From assembly GCF_020184175.1 (NCBI RefSeq), contig NC_065530.1:25583260-25647259 (forward strand): a DNA stretch of 64,000 nt, given 5' to 3'. The translations under genes and the position numbers were made by a program. Positions 1-13,300 of the stretch are shown here, piece by piece. The notes beneath the pieces are model-generated. The model was not told the origin of the DNA. It searched no databases and saw only the letters and a program-made list of their open reading frames with translations. The DNA is from Aphis gossypii. Taxonomy: Eukaryota; Arthropoda; Insecta; Hemiptera; Aphididae. The first letter of the stretch is position 1, and the number at the start of each line of letters is the position of its first letter.

Positions 1-438
1 GCGACTCTTGTATTAAATAGTATTGTTTATGAAATTTTAGATTTTCTATAATAGCATCATCTGAAGTGACGGAGATTTGCATTTTCTATCTGAAAAAACA
101 ATTTGATAATAGATATGGATAAATATTACGATTTGCGAAAATTTGGTCCGAGCGGTTTTCAAAATATGTAATCTAGGTATTTATTTTCCTTAGTTTGTCT
201 TAACAGATTCTGCCAAGAGTTCACATAGTTATCGATAAAATTTACAATCGCTTCTATTACAAGCAATACATATAAGTTACGATAATATATACTCGTATTT
301 ATTTGGTGCCAAGATTAAAATTGTATACTAATGGGGTCACATGTTCTTACAGTTGCTACACGAGTATTGGGTACCAATTTAATTTCAATAAGAGGTACAC
401 TAGTTCGATCCACTTAAAAATGTATGGTACTTTCCGAT

Positions 439-505
439 GGCTGCAACACGATTCTGCAAATTTGCGGAATTTTGTAGATTTTAATGGCCATTGATAGACA
501 TGCAC
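439..505. repeat. Copy of the ACACGATTCTGC palindromic repeat family
   Basis: Contains ACACGATTCTGC followed by GCGGAAT and then TAGATTTTAATGGCCATTGA. The same words recur, rearranged as a palindrome, at 1159-1215. The repeat class is unknown; it could be a short MITE or a fragment of a larger element whose other end lies near 1.2 kb. Confidence 0.5.
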
Positions 506-1158
506 GATTCCTCAAATGTATTATATATATATATGATTCCGCTTAAATTTAAATACACCGTTGTCATACAATAATCAATTAATAGTACATGCGAACCGAT
601 AATTTTTTTTAAAAAAGTACTCAATGGTGTCAATATGGAAGTATGTTACCAACTAAATTAATTTCACCTGTAATTTGTAAATGTTATTATATTTAGAAAA
701 ATATTGAAACAAAAATATTTTCATTTTAGTGCAATGAAATATTATAAATATATAATATTATATGTAGCTGTAACTGGTGTGAATTCTATAATGTATTTGA
801 CATATTTTATATTGTACTTTATCTGCAAAATAAAACTGATGGATTTTAACAGTTGATATTTAATTGTTGTGGTCATACGAAAAACAAACGAATTTTTAAA
901 ATTTCAAAATGTATCTCATCATAAGAAAATAACTAACCGTACGTCCAAACTACAATATTATAAAATACGACGATAATCCAACAAATCCAATAACGTTTAA
1001 AATGTAAACTATATTCTTAACTTTTCTAAAATTTTTTTCAAAGGCGCAGAATCGTTTAAAAAACAAAACGGTTTGTAATATACTATGTTACCTATAACAA
1101 AAATACATATACTTGGTTTATACACGTTTTTGGAATGGCAACATTGAATTTAACATTA

Positions 1159-1215
1159 TGCAGAATCGTGTAGATATCAATGGCTATTAAAATCTACACG
1201 ATTCTGCGGAATCGT
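1159..1215. repeat. Palindromic repeat with 15-bp perfect arms
   Basis: GCAGAATCGTGTAGA (1160-1174) is repeated as its exact reverse complement at 1193-1207 around an 18-bp loop containing CAATGGCTATT. Related words occur at 439-505 and near 1045 (GCAGAATCGTTT), so this is a local repeat family rather than a chance hairpin. Confidence 0.65.
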
Positions 1216-1560
1216 ACTCCATCGTTTTCGATTATATTTATTACTTATACAGGTATATTTTTTTCGCATTTTTTAGGCAACTTTAAAAATTATCATCCTA
1301 CAATAAATTATTCAAATGTTTTATATAATACAATCAATCTCGTAAAACAATACACTTTCAACCATAAACGTGTTTTTATTTTTATTATTGCCTAAGCTAT
1401 AGAACACCAGTCCTCTTTGCAAGTCGTGTACCTACTACATAAAAGGGAAAACAAATGTATTATATCGACTGTAAAAATTAGGTCCTAACTAATGTATTAC
1501 CGATCCGCTGTAATCGGATTAACATATGCTTGTGTATAACCAAACCAATACTACAAAGCA

Positions 1561-1644
1561 CAACGAGTGCGCTATTATATGAATTTGAAAAAAAAAAATC
1601 ATTTAAATCACTGGTTTTCGGTGATCCAATTCATATGCACTCGT
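1561..1644. repeat. Imperfect inverted repeat (hairpin)
   Basis: An ACGAGTGC...ATATGAATT arm at about 1563-1585 is mirrored by AATTCATATGCACTCGT at about 1628-1644, with six extra bases in the left arm. The interior carries a smaller ATCAC/GTGAT stem. It lies about 30 bp from the MITE at 1674 and may be part of another small palindromic element. Confidence 0.5.
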
Positions 1645-1673
1645 TTTGATGTTTGTCATTCAATCATTATTAG

Positions 1674-1856
1674 TATAGGGTGACCATATTTCAAAAAAAA
1701 AAAATAAATAAATAAACAGGACACTTTTTAAAATATAGGTATATTGATTGTCAAAACATGAAACAATATACAATATTTATATAAAATAATATGTATTATA
1801 AATACTACAAAAAACTGGACAATCCTGTTTAAAACAGGACATTTGGTCACCCTATA
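1674..1856. mobile_element. Mariner-type MITE with TAGGGTGACCA terminal inverted repeats
   Basis: A 183-bp unit begins TATAGGGTGACCA (1674-1686) and ends with its exact reverse complement (1844-1856). If the outer TA pairs are target-site duplications, the element itself is 1676-1854 with 11-bp perfect termini starting TAGGGTGACCA, as in Tc1/mariner-type non-autonomous elements. The interior is A/T-rich with no open frame. It contains a small perfect palindrome near the right end (TCCTGTTT/AAAACAGGA). It sits just downstream of the Ig2 exon, in the following dpr intron. Confidence 0.7.
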
Positions 1857-1890
1857 TTGTAAGTTCTCTAGCTGGAGATTTATGACTTAC

Positions 1891-2196
1891 CGTTGAGCAC
1901 GTGGACGAACACCGTGGCCGTGTTGGCGTTACTCGGCTGACACGTGTAGTTTCCAGTGTCGGATAGTCCTGCTTTGGTGACCAGCAACCGACTGGTGGTA
2001 CCCGACTCGGTTTTCTCCGTTTCCAGACTGATTCCGCCGCGACCGCGAGGCGAGTCGAAATCCACTACCTTGGTGCCGTGCAACCACACCACCGAACTGG
2101 GCGGCGTCGAGTGCACGTTCACCGAACACGTCAGGCTGATGGTGCTGCCCTTCTTCACGAACACCTCTGGGGGACCGTGGATATTGGCTTGAGCCG
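1891..2196 (-). CDS. dpr: dpr-family gene, coding exon with Ig domain 2
   Basis: Third readable dpr exon, encoding the whole second Ig domain. The acceptor is TTCTGCCGTCCACAG before 2196 and the donor is a perfect AACG|gtaagt at 1890. It opens with two bases that complete Ala125 and covers residues 126-226, leaving one base in phase 1. In order it shows GPPEVFVKKGSTISLTC (Cys148), VVWLHG (Trp162), DSPRGRGGISLETE, then SDTGNYTC (Asp204, Tyr208, Cys210) with an N-Y-T glycosylation sequon at 207-209. It ends in FVHVLN, which in dpr proteins is normally followed by a Gly-Glu segment leading to a short hydrophobic C-terminus or GPI signal. That terminal part must lie beyond base 1, so the gene is cut by the window edge. 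The exon is clearly richer in GC than its flanks. Family assignment is very secure; the individual paralogue is not. Confidence 0.95.
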
Positions 2197-5100
2197 CTGT
2201 GGACGGCAGAAAAACAAATAAACGAAAAATCATAAGTCAAATCGGTTCATAGGTACGTAACGATACGGTTATATTTTCGCGAGCTGCCGATAGGTACTCG
2301 AGTTTATAATATTGTTAATTTAGTCGTTACGAAAAATACAATATTGTGTATGATATAGTACGTTTGGTTTATCGATTGGACTAGAACGTTTAAACTCGAC
2401 GTCTAGTATAGTATATTTTTTTCCATTACGCTATAATATTTCTTTTACCCTAGATGGTGTACATAACCTCTTTTTCCAAGAAATCAGTTTTTTTTCCGTT
2501 ATCTTGTGTAAACATAACTACATTTTTTTAAATTTTTTATTTTCGTTCTGTCTTAGTGATAATTTATACTGACTGATATGAATACGTTATGTCGATCGCG
2601 TGAATTGATCCCCATAGTATCAACCTGCATTATCATCGTTCGTTCGTGGAAGTATCTACGTTCTTTAAGCGATACAAATAGTTAAAAATGCTAATAGATG
2701 ATAAAGTATCAGCTTATTGACTTTTTCAGACAAACTCTATTATAATGCAGTTTTGTCTTTCAATACAATGGAAAATAAATATGTGCAAACACTTAAGACG
2801 AGTATAATATACTCTATTAATATAATATAATATTATAATATCTAAATTAATAACCGTATAAATAGCAAAATCCTCTATACACATTTGTAATAAGTGTAGT
2901 ATATTGTTAATGTCTAATATAATACCATAAAGTCATATACCCATAATTATTTCAATATAGTTTTATGGTAACTATGCATGTTCAAATTATTTGGTATATT
3001 AAAATAGGTACTATACAATTTCATCAACCTGTTATTATCCCAATTATACGAGATAACATATTTATCTATAGAACGATTCAAAAATAGTTTCAAGTTATTA
3101 TTTATAAATTCTCAGATAACTATATATTTTCATTTTACAACACTCGAAATATGTCATATGCTCGTTTATTTTGCGCACGCTGAAATGTATTCAAATAATC
3201 AAATTGCAACGTTTAAATAACGCCAAAGCAGCGTTTGTTAAGCACAGAGTACGCTACAATGGCAATTTCATTGTGCTTCAGTATTATATTGACGCAAGAA
3301 CAGGAAAAGCAATTTACACATATGCACAAATATATTATTATAGCAGAAATTTACACAAAATATGAGACAAATCTAAACTACCTATACTATACAATATTAT
3401 ATATCTAGTTTCACAAAAGCATTAACTATCTTTGAAAAGTTGAAATTTGACCAACATAATATTATAAGATTCATAAATTTGAATATACAAATCATGAATA
3501 TATTTATAATGTACTCATATATGCATGAATTAAAGCAATCCAATCCCATCAAAAATTCCTGAAGCCCATAAAATATTTCCAACTTATCTTCGTTAACAGA
3601 AGGAACTGTATCATTTTAATATTAGGTATTGTTAATGACATAACGTATTCAGGAATATTTCTACCCTCCCCTCAGATTTTTAACGATATACTTTACGCCT
3701 ATGTTTGCACTTAAAAATGAACTAGATTTTTTAGAATTCAAAAATTTTTGAATGTGTGTGAACTGACTTGTAGCTATATAATCATAATAAAAAATTTACT
3801 CACTTATTTTTTACGTGCACAATTAATTCTGAAAGCCATTTTGAGAGATATAAAAACATTTTTAACGGTCTACTTTGCAGAAAATTGTTTCAAACAAGTA
3901 TCGAGTTAATTATGGTAAGAATACAGTAATACATTTATTATTATTATATTTTTTTTCTATTTGTTTGTTAGTTTTATTTTTAAGTTAGGTATATAACATA
4001 TTGCACATCCAAATAATAAATTAGGTAATAATTATATTTTAAAGAACTTAACCATTATTTTTTTATTTATTTACTTATTTTATTTTGTTCAACATTTTGG
4101 GTCTACTTATATATTACTAGTGTTCTATAACGTAATATTTTTTGTTTCAAGAGTATTTGTCTCAAGTTTATTGTATACAATATACATAATAAATATTTTT
4201 TTATATTGCCTATATATATGGGCAAGATTAAAAAAATAATTTATAAAATTTAAAATTTTATTATGATTTTACTTTACTTCTCTTAAAATAAATAAAATAA
4301 TATAGTCAATAAAATAGTAACTTTAAATAAACAATAACTATAATTATTATCTTATAATAATTCTTGGCTTTTATAATTTTAAAATTCTTCAGTACTAATC
4401 TATTTTTTTTTTATATATATAGTTATAATAAAGTTTATTGCATTGGATTTTTTTTTTTTAATCATATAAAATAATATAATAAAAGCTATATGTGTTTTAA
4501 TTGTAACTAGCATTTAAACTATAAAGAATACGCGTATAAAGTAATTGACTATTATACAATTAATTAACTAATTTAGTCTACATTTTAAATAAAATATTAA
4601 GCATTTATAATACTTTCTCCTAGACAGCTGGAGTAATAAAACTAATAATTTTATTTTTTTTATAACATCTTAATATTAATATTTTTATTAAGATTAAAAT
4701 AACAATAAATATTGTATTCCTAGTGGAATAAAAAATACAAAAAAGTTAAGATTTATTATACTAATGCAATCATATTGTGAATAAATAGCATAATTTTTGT
4801 GTAAAATTAACATTTGTTACGCATTTTAACTTTATACTGATTATATTTTATAGTTTATTAAATAAAATGAAACATTTTAAATATATATTATTTTATTCTA
4901 TAATTAATGAAGAACATAATATAAGTTTTAATTAAATCGAAATGTTTACTTTAAAGTTTACGATAGGTATTACCTATAAAGAATTGTTTATAACTATTTT
5001 ATTTTTCATAGAAAATGTTTCTTGGTTGAGTTTATCCTAGTTATTTTTGGAACAAAAGTTCAAATAGCTCTATATTTGAGAATAGTTAATTTGTATTTGT

Positions 5101-7099
5101 TTCATGATGTACTAACAATTTTAGAATACATTTTTTTACACACTATATAATAAAACTGAAGTAATAAAAAGTTTGTTTTGTTTAAGTTATGGACAGTTTT
5201 TAATTTAAAAAATAAATTTGTTTTCATTTAGAAAACTCTACTCTAAATACTTACTGATAGTATCATTATCACCAAAAAACACTCCGTATTTACCTAATTT
5301 GTTATAGTTTAGAACTATAGTACTACACTGTTATTTATTGAAGAAGGACATTGACAAATAATGTGTCAACAGTTATTGAATATAGGTAGGTATAATACAG
5401 TCCTTCTCTACAATATAAAACCATCATTTTCTTTCAAATTGAATAAAAAAAAAAAAAAAAATACCATACACGTATATATTATATTATAATATTCATCTAT
5501 GAATTTTCGTTTTTTGACAATATAGAGTATCATTGTATTCTTTTTTTTTCTTTTTACATTCAAACATACAATAAACATATATTCTAAAGTATAAAAATGA
5601 CTACTGATAAATGATTCTTCAGTAATAATAATATGATTGTATGAATATTTATTTGTGAGCTGTGATACGAAAACAAATGATAAATCATTGAAGTCTTAAT
5701 AAAAATTAAGTTTACTTATTGTAACATTGAAAATTGGTTATTTCAATACAAATGTATTAAATTGTGGTTTTTGTTTTTATGATATTAATTTTATTTTTTT
5801 AATCAGAACATAAATAAATTTATTCTTGAAACGTATATGATATTTTTTATGTTACACTAGTTATTCTAATTATTATTTAATTTTGAATAGTAGCCAGACC
5901 TATTACCGCTATAATTATTCAAATAAGTAAGATACAAATTTGATATAAGACATTAATATTATAAATGAAATATTGTACTATGCATATTTTAGACGTAAGT
6001 GCATATAAATGCATATCATTAAATTTTATGTTTTCATTACAAATCTAGGAAAATATTATGAATTTAATTAAATGTGAATTAAATTTAAAATGTACCTTTT
6101 AAACCTCTCACATTTTTTTTATGCTTATAAGATTGTGAAGTTATAATTTTAACTATTGAAAGCTAATATATTCAATTGTTATTAATTAAATAGATTATAT
6201 ATCTTTACTGTTTGAAAAAAAAAAAATATTAGTTTTTACTTTTTAGTATTGTTGTAATTTTATGTAAAATATTTATGAAGTTTTCAACTAAAATAAAAAA
6301 TAATACATTATTACGATTTGTATTTAATAAGAAAAAAAAATTATTTTATTTTTATTTAAAGTATGACGTTCATATTAAGTTTAAATTAATTTAAATTAAT
6401 TTTATTTATAATCAAATAAAAAATAAAATTTATCTGTATTTTAAACTATATCTAATTTTTGGAGTTCTATATTATAATATTAATAATTTACACCAACATT
6501 AAAATGTTTGAAAATAATATAATATAGTATCATATTAATTAATAACTATTAAATGTACATAGTTTTTTCCTCAAATACTTCAATAGTAAATGCTAATGGT
6601 CATAAATGATAAATGTGTAGAAGTACCTATATTTTAAAAAAGTCAAATTAATTTAAAATAAGACTAAGAAGGTTTCTTTCGAATTATTGATATGAGATTA
6701 AATATAAAAAGTGATAATGAACAATTAATTTTTAAATAATAATGAATTAGATACATGGGGTTATAAAAATGCACAGATATATTATTATTGTTTTATTAAA
6801 AATAATATCGAAATATTAAAGTAGAGTGTAGTTAATGATAGCTGGGATATTAAGTGGTTGATTATTTTGACTTTGATGATAGAGGATCGTAACACTTAAA
6901 TTATGTTTACAACAATAATAATTATATAATTTATTATTCAGTGATTTAATATGTAAACGCAGTGGTTATTACGGCGTAATTGAATTATTTTGCTAACGAA
7001 TGTAATATTAATATACATACATATATATGTATTTAACAACTAATTACATATGCTAAAATATCATACATACATTTAAAATTGATTTTTTATACGTACTAC
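2197..7099 (-). other. dpr intron between the Ig1b and Ig2 exons (4,903 bp)
   Basis: Bounded by gtagta at 7099 and a CAG acceptor at 2199-2197. It splits an Ala codon in phase 1. The contents are AT-rich with homopolymer runs. The first few hundred bases next to the Ig2 exon are somewhat richer in GC, and nothing gene-like was seen. Confidence 0.85.
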
Positions 7100-7310
7100 C
7101 TTCGACGTTCAGTTGCACAGCTAAATTGATCTTAGGTTCGGTGTTCACCTGACACTCGTATATGCCAGCATCTCTTTTTTGCACAAATTCTACCTTCAAA
7201 TCCCATTGTTCGCTATTTTCTGGATGCACGACACTGAAACGTCCGTCTCCAGTATATGTGTGGATGCTAGATGTCAATATGTGCAAGTCTCGTTTTCGCA
7301 TCCATGAAAC
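7100..7310 (-). CDS. dpr: dpr-family gene, coding exon with C-terminal half of Ig domain 1
   Basis: Second readable dpr exon. The acceptor is TTGATTGCAG before 7310 and the donor is GAAG|gtagta at 7099. It starts in phase 0 directly after the preceding exon and ends with one base (G) of a split Ala codon, residue 125. It encodes residues 55-124 in the numbering from Met 46509. The dpr signature VSWMRKRDLHILT carries the Ig core Trp57. The strand-F motif RDAGIYEC ends in Cys107, the presumed disulphide partner of Cys45 in the upstream exon. It is followed by QVNTEPKI, a typical dpr sequence after the Ig1 cysteine. This Ig1 face is the one dpr proteins use to bind DIPs (family knowledge). A 39-kb intron upstream and a 4.9-kb intron downstream interrupt the gene. 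An apparent Met at the 5' edge of the open frame is a TTG inside the intron, not a start. Confidence 0.95.
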
Positions 7311-10300
7311 CTGCAATCAAACAATATACAAGGTTACAATTATTAAAACGTTGATATCGTGAACAAAATCCGAAACTAATTCCAACGAGAATAAGACACA
7401 AATAAACGAATGACCAAAAAATAAATAAATACAAAATAAAATAACAACTTCAATGAAAAACGAAACGTAATTTCCCTGCCTCGCACGGCGACGGCAACGT
7501 CGACGCTCATTATTCGCTATCAATCAAACGGATTACGGACGTTCCCTCCGCTTTCCACCATTTATAAATAAATCACTAAGACCTACCAAAATATTAAGTG
7601 CCTTATCTCTTGAAATATACGAGACTTTAAAGATCACTGTTATTTAGGAATTTTTCACTCGGCGATATTTCCCCTCAAATAAATGAATACAGCCGTGGCA
7701 ACTAGCAATGAATCAAACTATTCACCACCATTGCACCGTTATATAATGATGTATAATGATGTTGTCAGTAAGAGTTAAATTCAAATACATTGACCAGCTC
7801 ATATTTTATTGTTAGTAAGAAAAGAAACACCACGGAGCATAACTAATTTCCGTTATAAATAATATTATAATTTTATTGTATTAACCTGACAAAAATAGAT
7901 AGGAGTTCATGCATTTTTTGACCTGATTTGTTTATAATTTATTAATCTAAACAAACGAGAGAAACATTGTTCGAATGCTTAATAATAATTTCATTTTTAA
8001 TAAAACCGATCTATTTTTATACATCATGAAACTATTTTATAGTATATTATGTACAATAAAATACCAAGCATACTTAGCCACATTATTATTTTAAACTAAT
8101 CATTGACATTTAGTTTTTCAGAATTTTCAATTATAGATAGGTATTTAAATATCATACTTTGAAATACTTATATCTTTTATAAGGTAAGAATCACTTTTTT
8201 TTTTTTAGAAATCGTTACACGCATTTTTTTTTGTTATTGACCGTATTAATGATTCCAAACTGAAATTTTAACTACTAATTATTGAGTTTTTAGTGTTGTT
8301 ACATTTTGTATACTTTAAGGATAGTCCATGAATAATGATCAAATTGAAGCTATAAAGATAACAATAATTATATCAATAAATATTCATCTTCTAACATTTT
8401 TTAATTTATAAACGTTTTACAAATATAATAAATAGGTGCTATTGTAAGTACTAGACTAAATACGAAACGGATACATAACATTAACACATTGACATTATAA
8501 TAATTACATAATATATTTTATTTTTTAAAAACGATAATTGTTCAGTGTTCTAATGCTGAATTAAAAAAAAAAATCAAAATTGAATTAAAAAAAGTTGTTT
8601 CTCATTTGAAAAAAAAAAATATAAGTTTGATCATAATAGAAAAACTTTTAAATATAATTAAAGATATAAGTATTTTCAAATACGATCTTTAAAGAATGCA
8701 TTCAAAAATATTTTATCTTAATAATTCTAAGAATTAAAAATGCAATAATTGCTTTATTAATGGATAAACGAGGGTTTGGTGTTTAGTGAATCATCCTGTA
8801 TGTATGATATTATATTTACCTACTGTAAAATGTGAGCCATTATTATTTTTTTGGTAGGTAGGTAGAGAAAAATGATATCCGTGAAAAATAAATTGGTGAA
8901 CAAAGCCAGTATTAAGGGGTGACGTAAAAACTGTTTGCAAATAATTGTTTCAAAAAAATGTACAAGGCGTATTCTCTCTGTGTATAGTAGTTTTATTTTT
9001 TATTATTACGATTACTAAGGGTATCAAACAAAATATGAATTCCATAACTTGCGTATGGCATGCAGATTTCCCATACAATCTAAACATCAAAAGAAATTAT
9101 ATTAATGTTTTTTTTGTCCTAGAATTTGGGTTTGTATGTTAAATCATAACCGTAATTTATTCAACGACGGCGCATATATGGTACGCGTACAATAAAATAT
9201 TATCTGCGAAGTAAAAACGCTATTTAAAAATTTCTAATATAAGATTGTCATTGTTTAAACTTTAAAGAACAAATAGTTCTTGTATTTAACTGATAAATTT
9301 ATTTATAACACAATTTAGCTTTGATTTTCAGTTAAATAAGAAAAATATAATGTAAAGACATATTTAAGCCTAAAATAAATAAGTTTTATTTTAGATTCTA
9401 AACAGATTGATATTGTGTGTTCAACGATAAATATTGAAGCAAAAGAAATTTATAATTGAATTATATACAATATACATGGAATGTTTCCCTTATATATATA
9501 TTATTATTATTAATTATTTCATGTATATTGAGTCTAATATTTAAAATATTTTTGGGGTACATTGGTATTTTATTATATGGTATGGTATTACAACAAATTT
9601 GTCTAACCTACTGAAATATTAATTTATGTTTAAAACACGTCTTAGTATAATCTAACATAGATTAATAACTATTTTTAGAAGTATATTATATTGGTCCAAA
9701 CATCTCCATAATCATTTTTATACAATATAATTTATTATCGGACTCAAATTTAACTCTATGGTTATTTATAGGATTCACTCAATAATAAAGTATGCTAAAA
9801 AAATGTAATTATATTATGTAAAAATGAGTTCCTGTATTTTTTTACTATCAAATTTACCAATTAAATTGATAGCTGCCAATAATGTCTTTAATAACTGTAT
9901 AGGTAATAAAACTTTGTTTAATATCAATGACCAACTATTGTTTGAATTAGATTTAGCACATTGATAAAACACATCTTTTAGGATAATGATAAAAAAAATT
10001 ATATAAAATCTACGAAAGAAAACTATTTGGGTAAGTGACTTTTTTTCAATAACTCTAAATAATTTTTAATTGAAATAATAATTATAAATTAAGTTTAAAT
10101 TATTTAATTTTAATTAGACAATTATACTGACTTCTCTAAATTGTCTTAAACACAAATTTATATATTCTAATTTAAGCTTAACATTTTAAATGTATATTAA
10201 GAACTACAAATAACTTTTAAACATAGATAAAATATACAAATATTTGTGTTTGAGTAGGTACATTTTATAGCTAATTTAGGCTATATAGCTTGTAAAATTT

Positions 10301-13300
10301 TGAATTAAAAAAAAAAAAAAATACGGGACTATAATATTATTATAGTTTTACATTGTTTTCTTTTTTTAGTTTTATAATTAAATATGAAATTGTTCAATAT
10401 AAATATATTGTATATCTAATTAAAAAAATACAACGACCATTTTTAATGATTTGTGATTATATTATATGTAGATTAAAATATTACAGTAAAAAAAATTATA
10501 AACTTTTTGTTTATATTTAAAAAAAAATTCCAACTAAAAGTATAATCTAATTAATTGGTCATTATTTTGTTAAAATACGGCTGAATTATATCGTTATTTG
10601 ATATGCAATATTTAAATCACTTTTTTAAATTGATATTATACATTTATATATACTAAACTCTTTACCTTAAATTTTTGTATTATCATATATTAAGGAAAAA
10701 TACTGTTTCTATATTATATTCATCAAACAAAATTTCACCATTTTATTAAAAAAAAAAAACTAAAAAAAATACAGTTTCTAGAAATTTAGTACCATCTGCT
10801 GTGACGTCCCAAAATGATTTGTGTAATTAATACTCAGATCTTAAGAAAATATGTAATTAAAGTTCAACAAACACTTAGATGATACGATTTTGTTTATTTA
10901 ATGATTTATTTTACTTTTTGAAATTTAAAATGCTTAAAAATAATGTTGATCCGTTAAAAGTTTGAAGAACTGTTAATGATTAATTTTGAATTTAATTGTG
11001 TTCCAAATTTTTATATTTATTTAAAAACAGAATCTTGCATTATTATGTATCATGTTTATACATCAAAAGTGTATAAAGATAATAACTTTTCAAGCTATAG
11101 GTACTCTTTGATTAAAACAATTATTAAGCACTTATTTTTAAAATGTAATGTTTACAATAATTAATTAAATTTTCTTGAGATTTATTATGAGTCGTAATAA
11201 TTATATTGAATTATAGTTTTAGATAGCAAATTATAGATTTATGTATAGAGAATTTTACTGTTGAGATTAAATATTAATTAAATAAAAGGTAAAAAAAGAT
11301 AGGCAAGTACCGCTCTCTTGTACATAAGGTGTTGTATGGGTCACTATTATGGGAGTGTTAATTTTGAATTCAATGATGTATCATCGTATACAAAAAACGA
11401 TTCTTAGTGGTTACTTTTTAATTTTAATATTACGGTAGATTGACACAATTTTTTACAAAAATATTGAGTTTATTTTATACTTAGGTTCTTGTAAATTTTT
11501 TAAGTTTTGTGGTCATTTGTTTTAGAAGTATAACAATATAAAAAATCTATTAAGTCAAACAATTTAGCGTACAATTTTCTGCTTTCCTCATTTTTTTGCT
11601 TGTTTTTCCGTATTATAGTAAAAAGAACTGTGGATTTTTAATTTTGACTTCTTTAAAGTAAAAACTAAATACAATTTTCTATTGAAAAATGTCCTTAAAG
11701 TTGAAAATTGAAGTATTTTATGGACAACTTTATGTGAATACTGTACTCATACACACATATACTACAAAAAAAACATATTATTGTATAATTAATACATTTA
11801 TCGCTCCGCTTAGAATCTAAAATGTTAATTTAAACTTTTTAATTGAATAAATAGAATTGCCTTTATGATATAACTTACTTTTCTATGTATCAGATGACCT
11901 GAATTAAAAAAATATATATTTAATTATGTATCAACCAGGGTGAATCTTAACAAGTTAAAAAAAAATACAACTAGTTAGAAATAATAACAATAAAAAAAAA
12001 TATATAATAATAAAAGGTAATGGAATAAGATAATTAAGTGTTATCTGGCTGATATTATTTAAAATAAAATAAAAAACTTAGAGCCGACAATAGAAAAGTA
12101 TTGAAAAAGTGATAGTTTATTTCAACTAATATAATATGTGGAATTTATGTTTATTCATAATATTGTTGTTATGCTGGGCATGGTGAAATAATATGATACG
12201 ATGATACTAGATATTAGGTTATTATGATTAATTAATATCTTTGCAATACAATATATTATATTGTTATATTATGCATTCCACTATTAACTGTTTCTTATAA
12301 TATAGTGTCTATATTAATATTTACATGATAATATGATGTACATGGAGTATTTTACTACTCTATGATGAAATAACGTTTATCCGTGGAAAATCTTCTTGAT
12401 ACATAATTATTATACATCACATTATACCTATACTCATGTACTTTATGTCTGATAATGTTTTTCGTGTATAACTTTTTACATTTTCAAACTTTTAGTAATA
12501 TCTTTAAGTATTTTCAGTTAACTTAATTGTTTAACAATTATATTTATGATATATTGATAACATATTCGAAATTCGAATGAGATCATAATGTCATATCAGT
12601 TTTAGCTATAGTTTATTATATTTATTATGATATTAAAGCATTGATAAATTTATTTTTATTTTTAATATTTATATATTTTTAGCATTGATGACGATATTAT
12701 GATAGGAAGTTGTTATATATATATATATATATATATTTGGTTTAAAAAACTAAACGATTAAATTAAATTTAAACATTTAAAAAAAATCAAATAAAATGTT
12801 TTTAAATCCATGTATATTTATGTTATGTGGGGTATAATTCATTTAACAATAGAATTTTATAGCTTGAGTAAATCAACAATAAATAAATATAAACACATAC
12901 ATAAATAAAACAGTATTATGGAATTACATTTCATGATATCATTCCAATTAAGACATTTTTTATTTTTATTTTAATAATTCATATAAGTACATGACTATAA
13001 TAATTATAATTGTATGAATGATTTATTATAAGACAATATTTTCTTCATCAGTTATTCATACTGTGATTCTCTATCTCTTTTGTCTTTAACATATAATAAT
13101 GTGTATATTAATGAAGCTAAACCAAACGAAATACGTCAAAAGCTCTGTAATAGTTTTAGTTGAATTCCGTTTACAGCATTGAGAAATAAACTAAAATCCC
13201 ATAACCTACGACAAACGTAGAAAGTCAAATAGCAGTTTAATACAATTTAATTTCTCAGACACGTATTACTTCTTTGATGTTGACAGCTGCTGTAACTTTT

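Larger units (their letters stand above)
1..1890. other. dpr intron downstream of the Ig2 exon
   Basis: AT-rich intronic sequence on the 3' side of the gene, holding the palindromic repeats (439-1215), the hairpin (1561-1644) and the MITE (1674-1856). No further dpr exon was recognised. The small plus-strand frames at 303-494 and 1180-1395 are carried by the repeats and look non-coding. Confidence 0.6.

Noticed and set aside
1929..2240. 103-codon minus-strand frame and 78-codon plus-strand frame over the Ig2 exon
   Set aside because: Shadow frames of the dpr Ig2 exon, whose own frame has all the Ig landmarks and matching splice sites.
7317..7523. 68-codon minus-strand frame upstream of the Ig1b exon
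   Set aside because: Runs into the intron side of a clear acceptor and has no dpr features.
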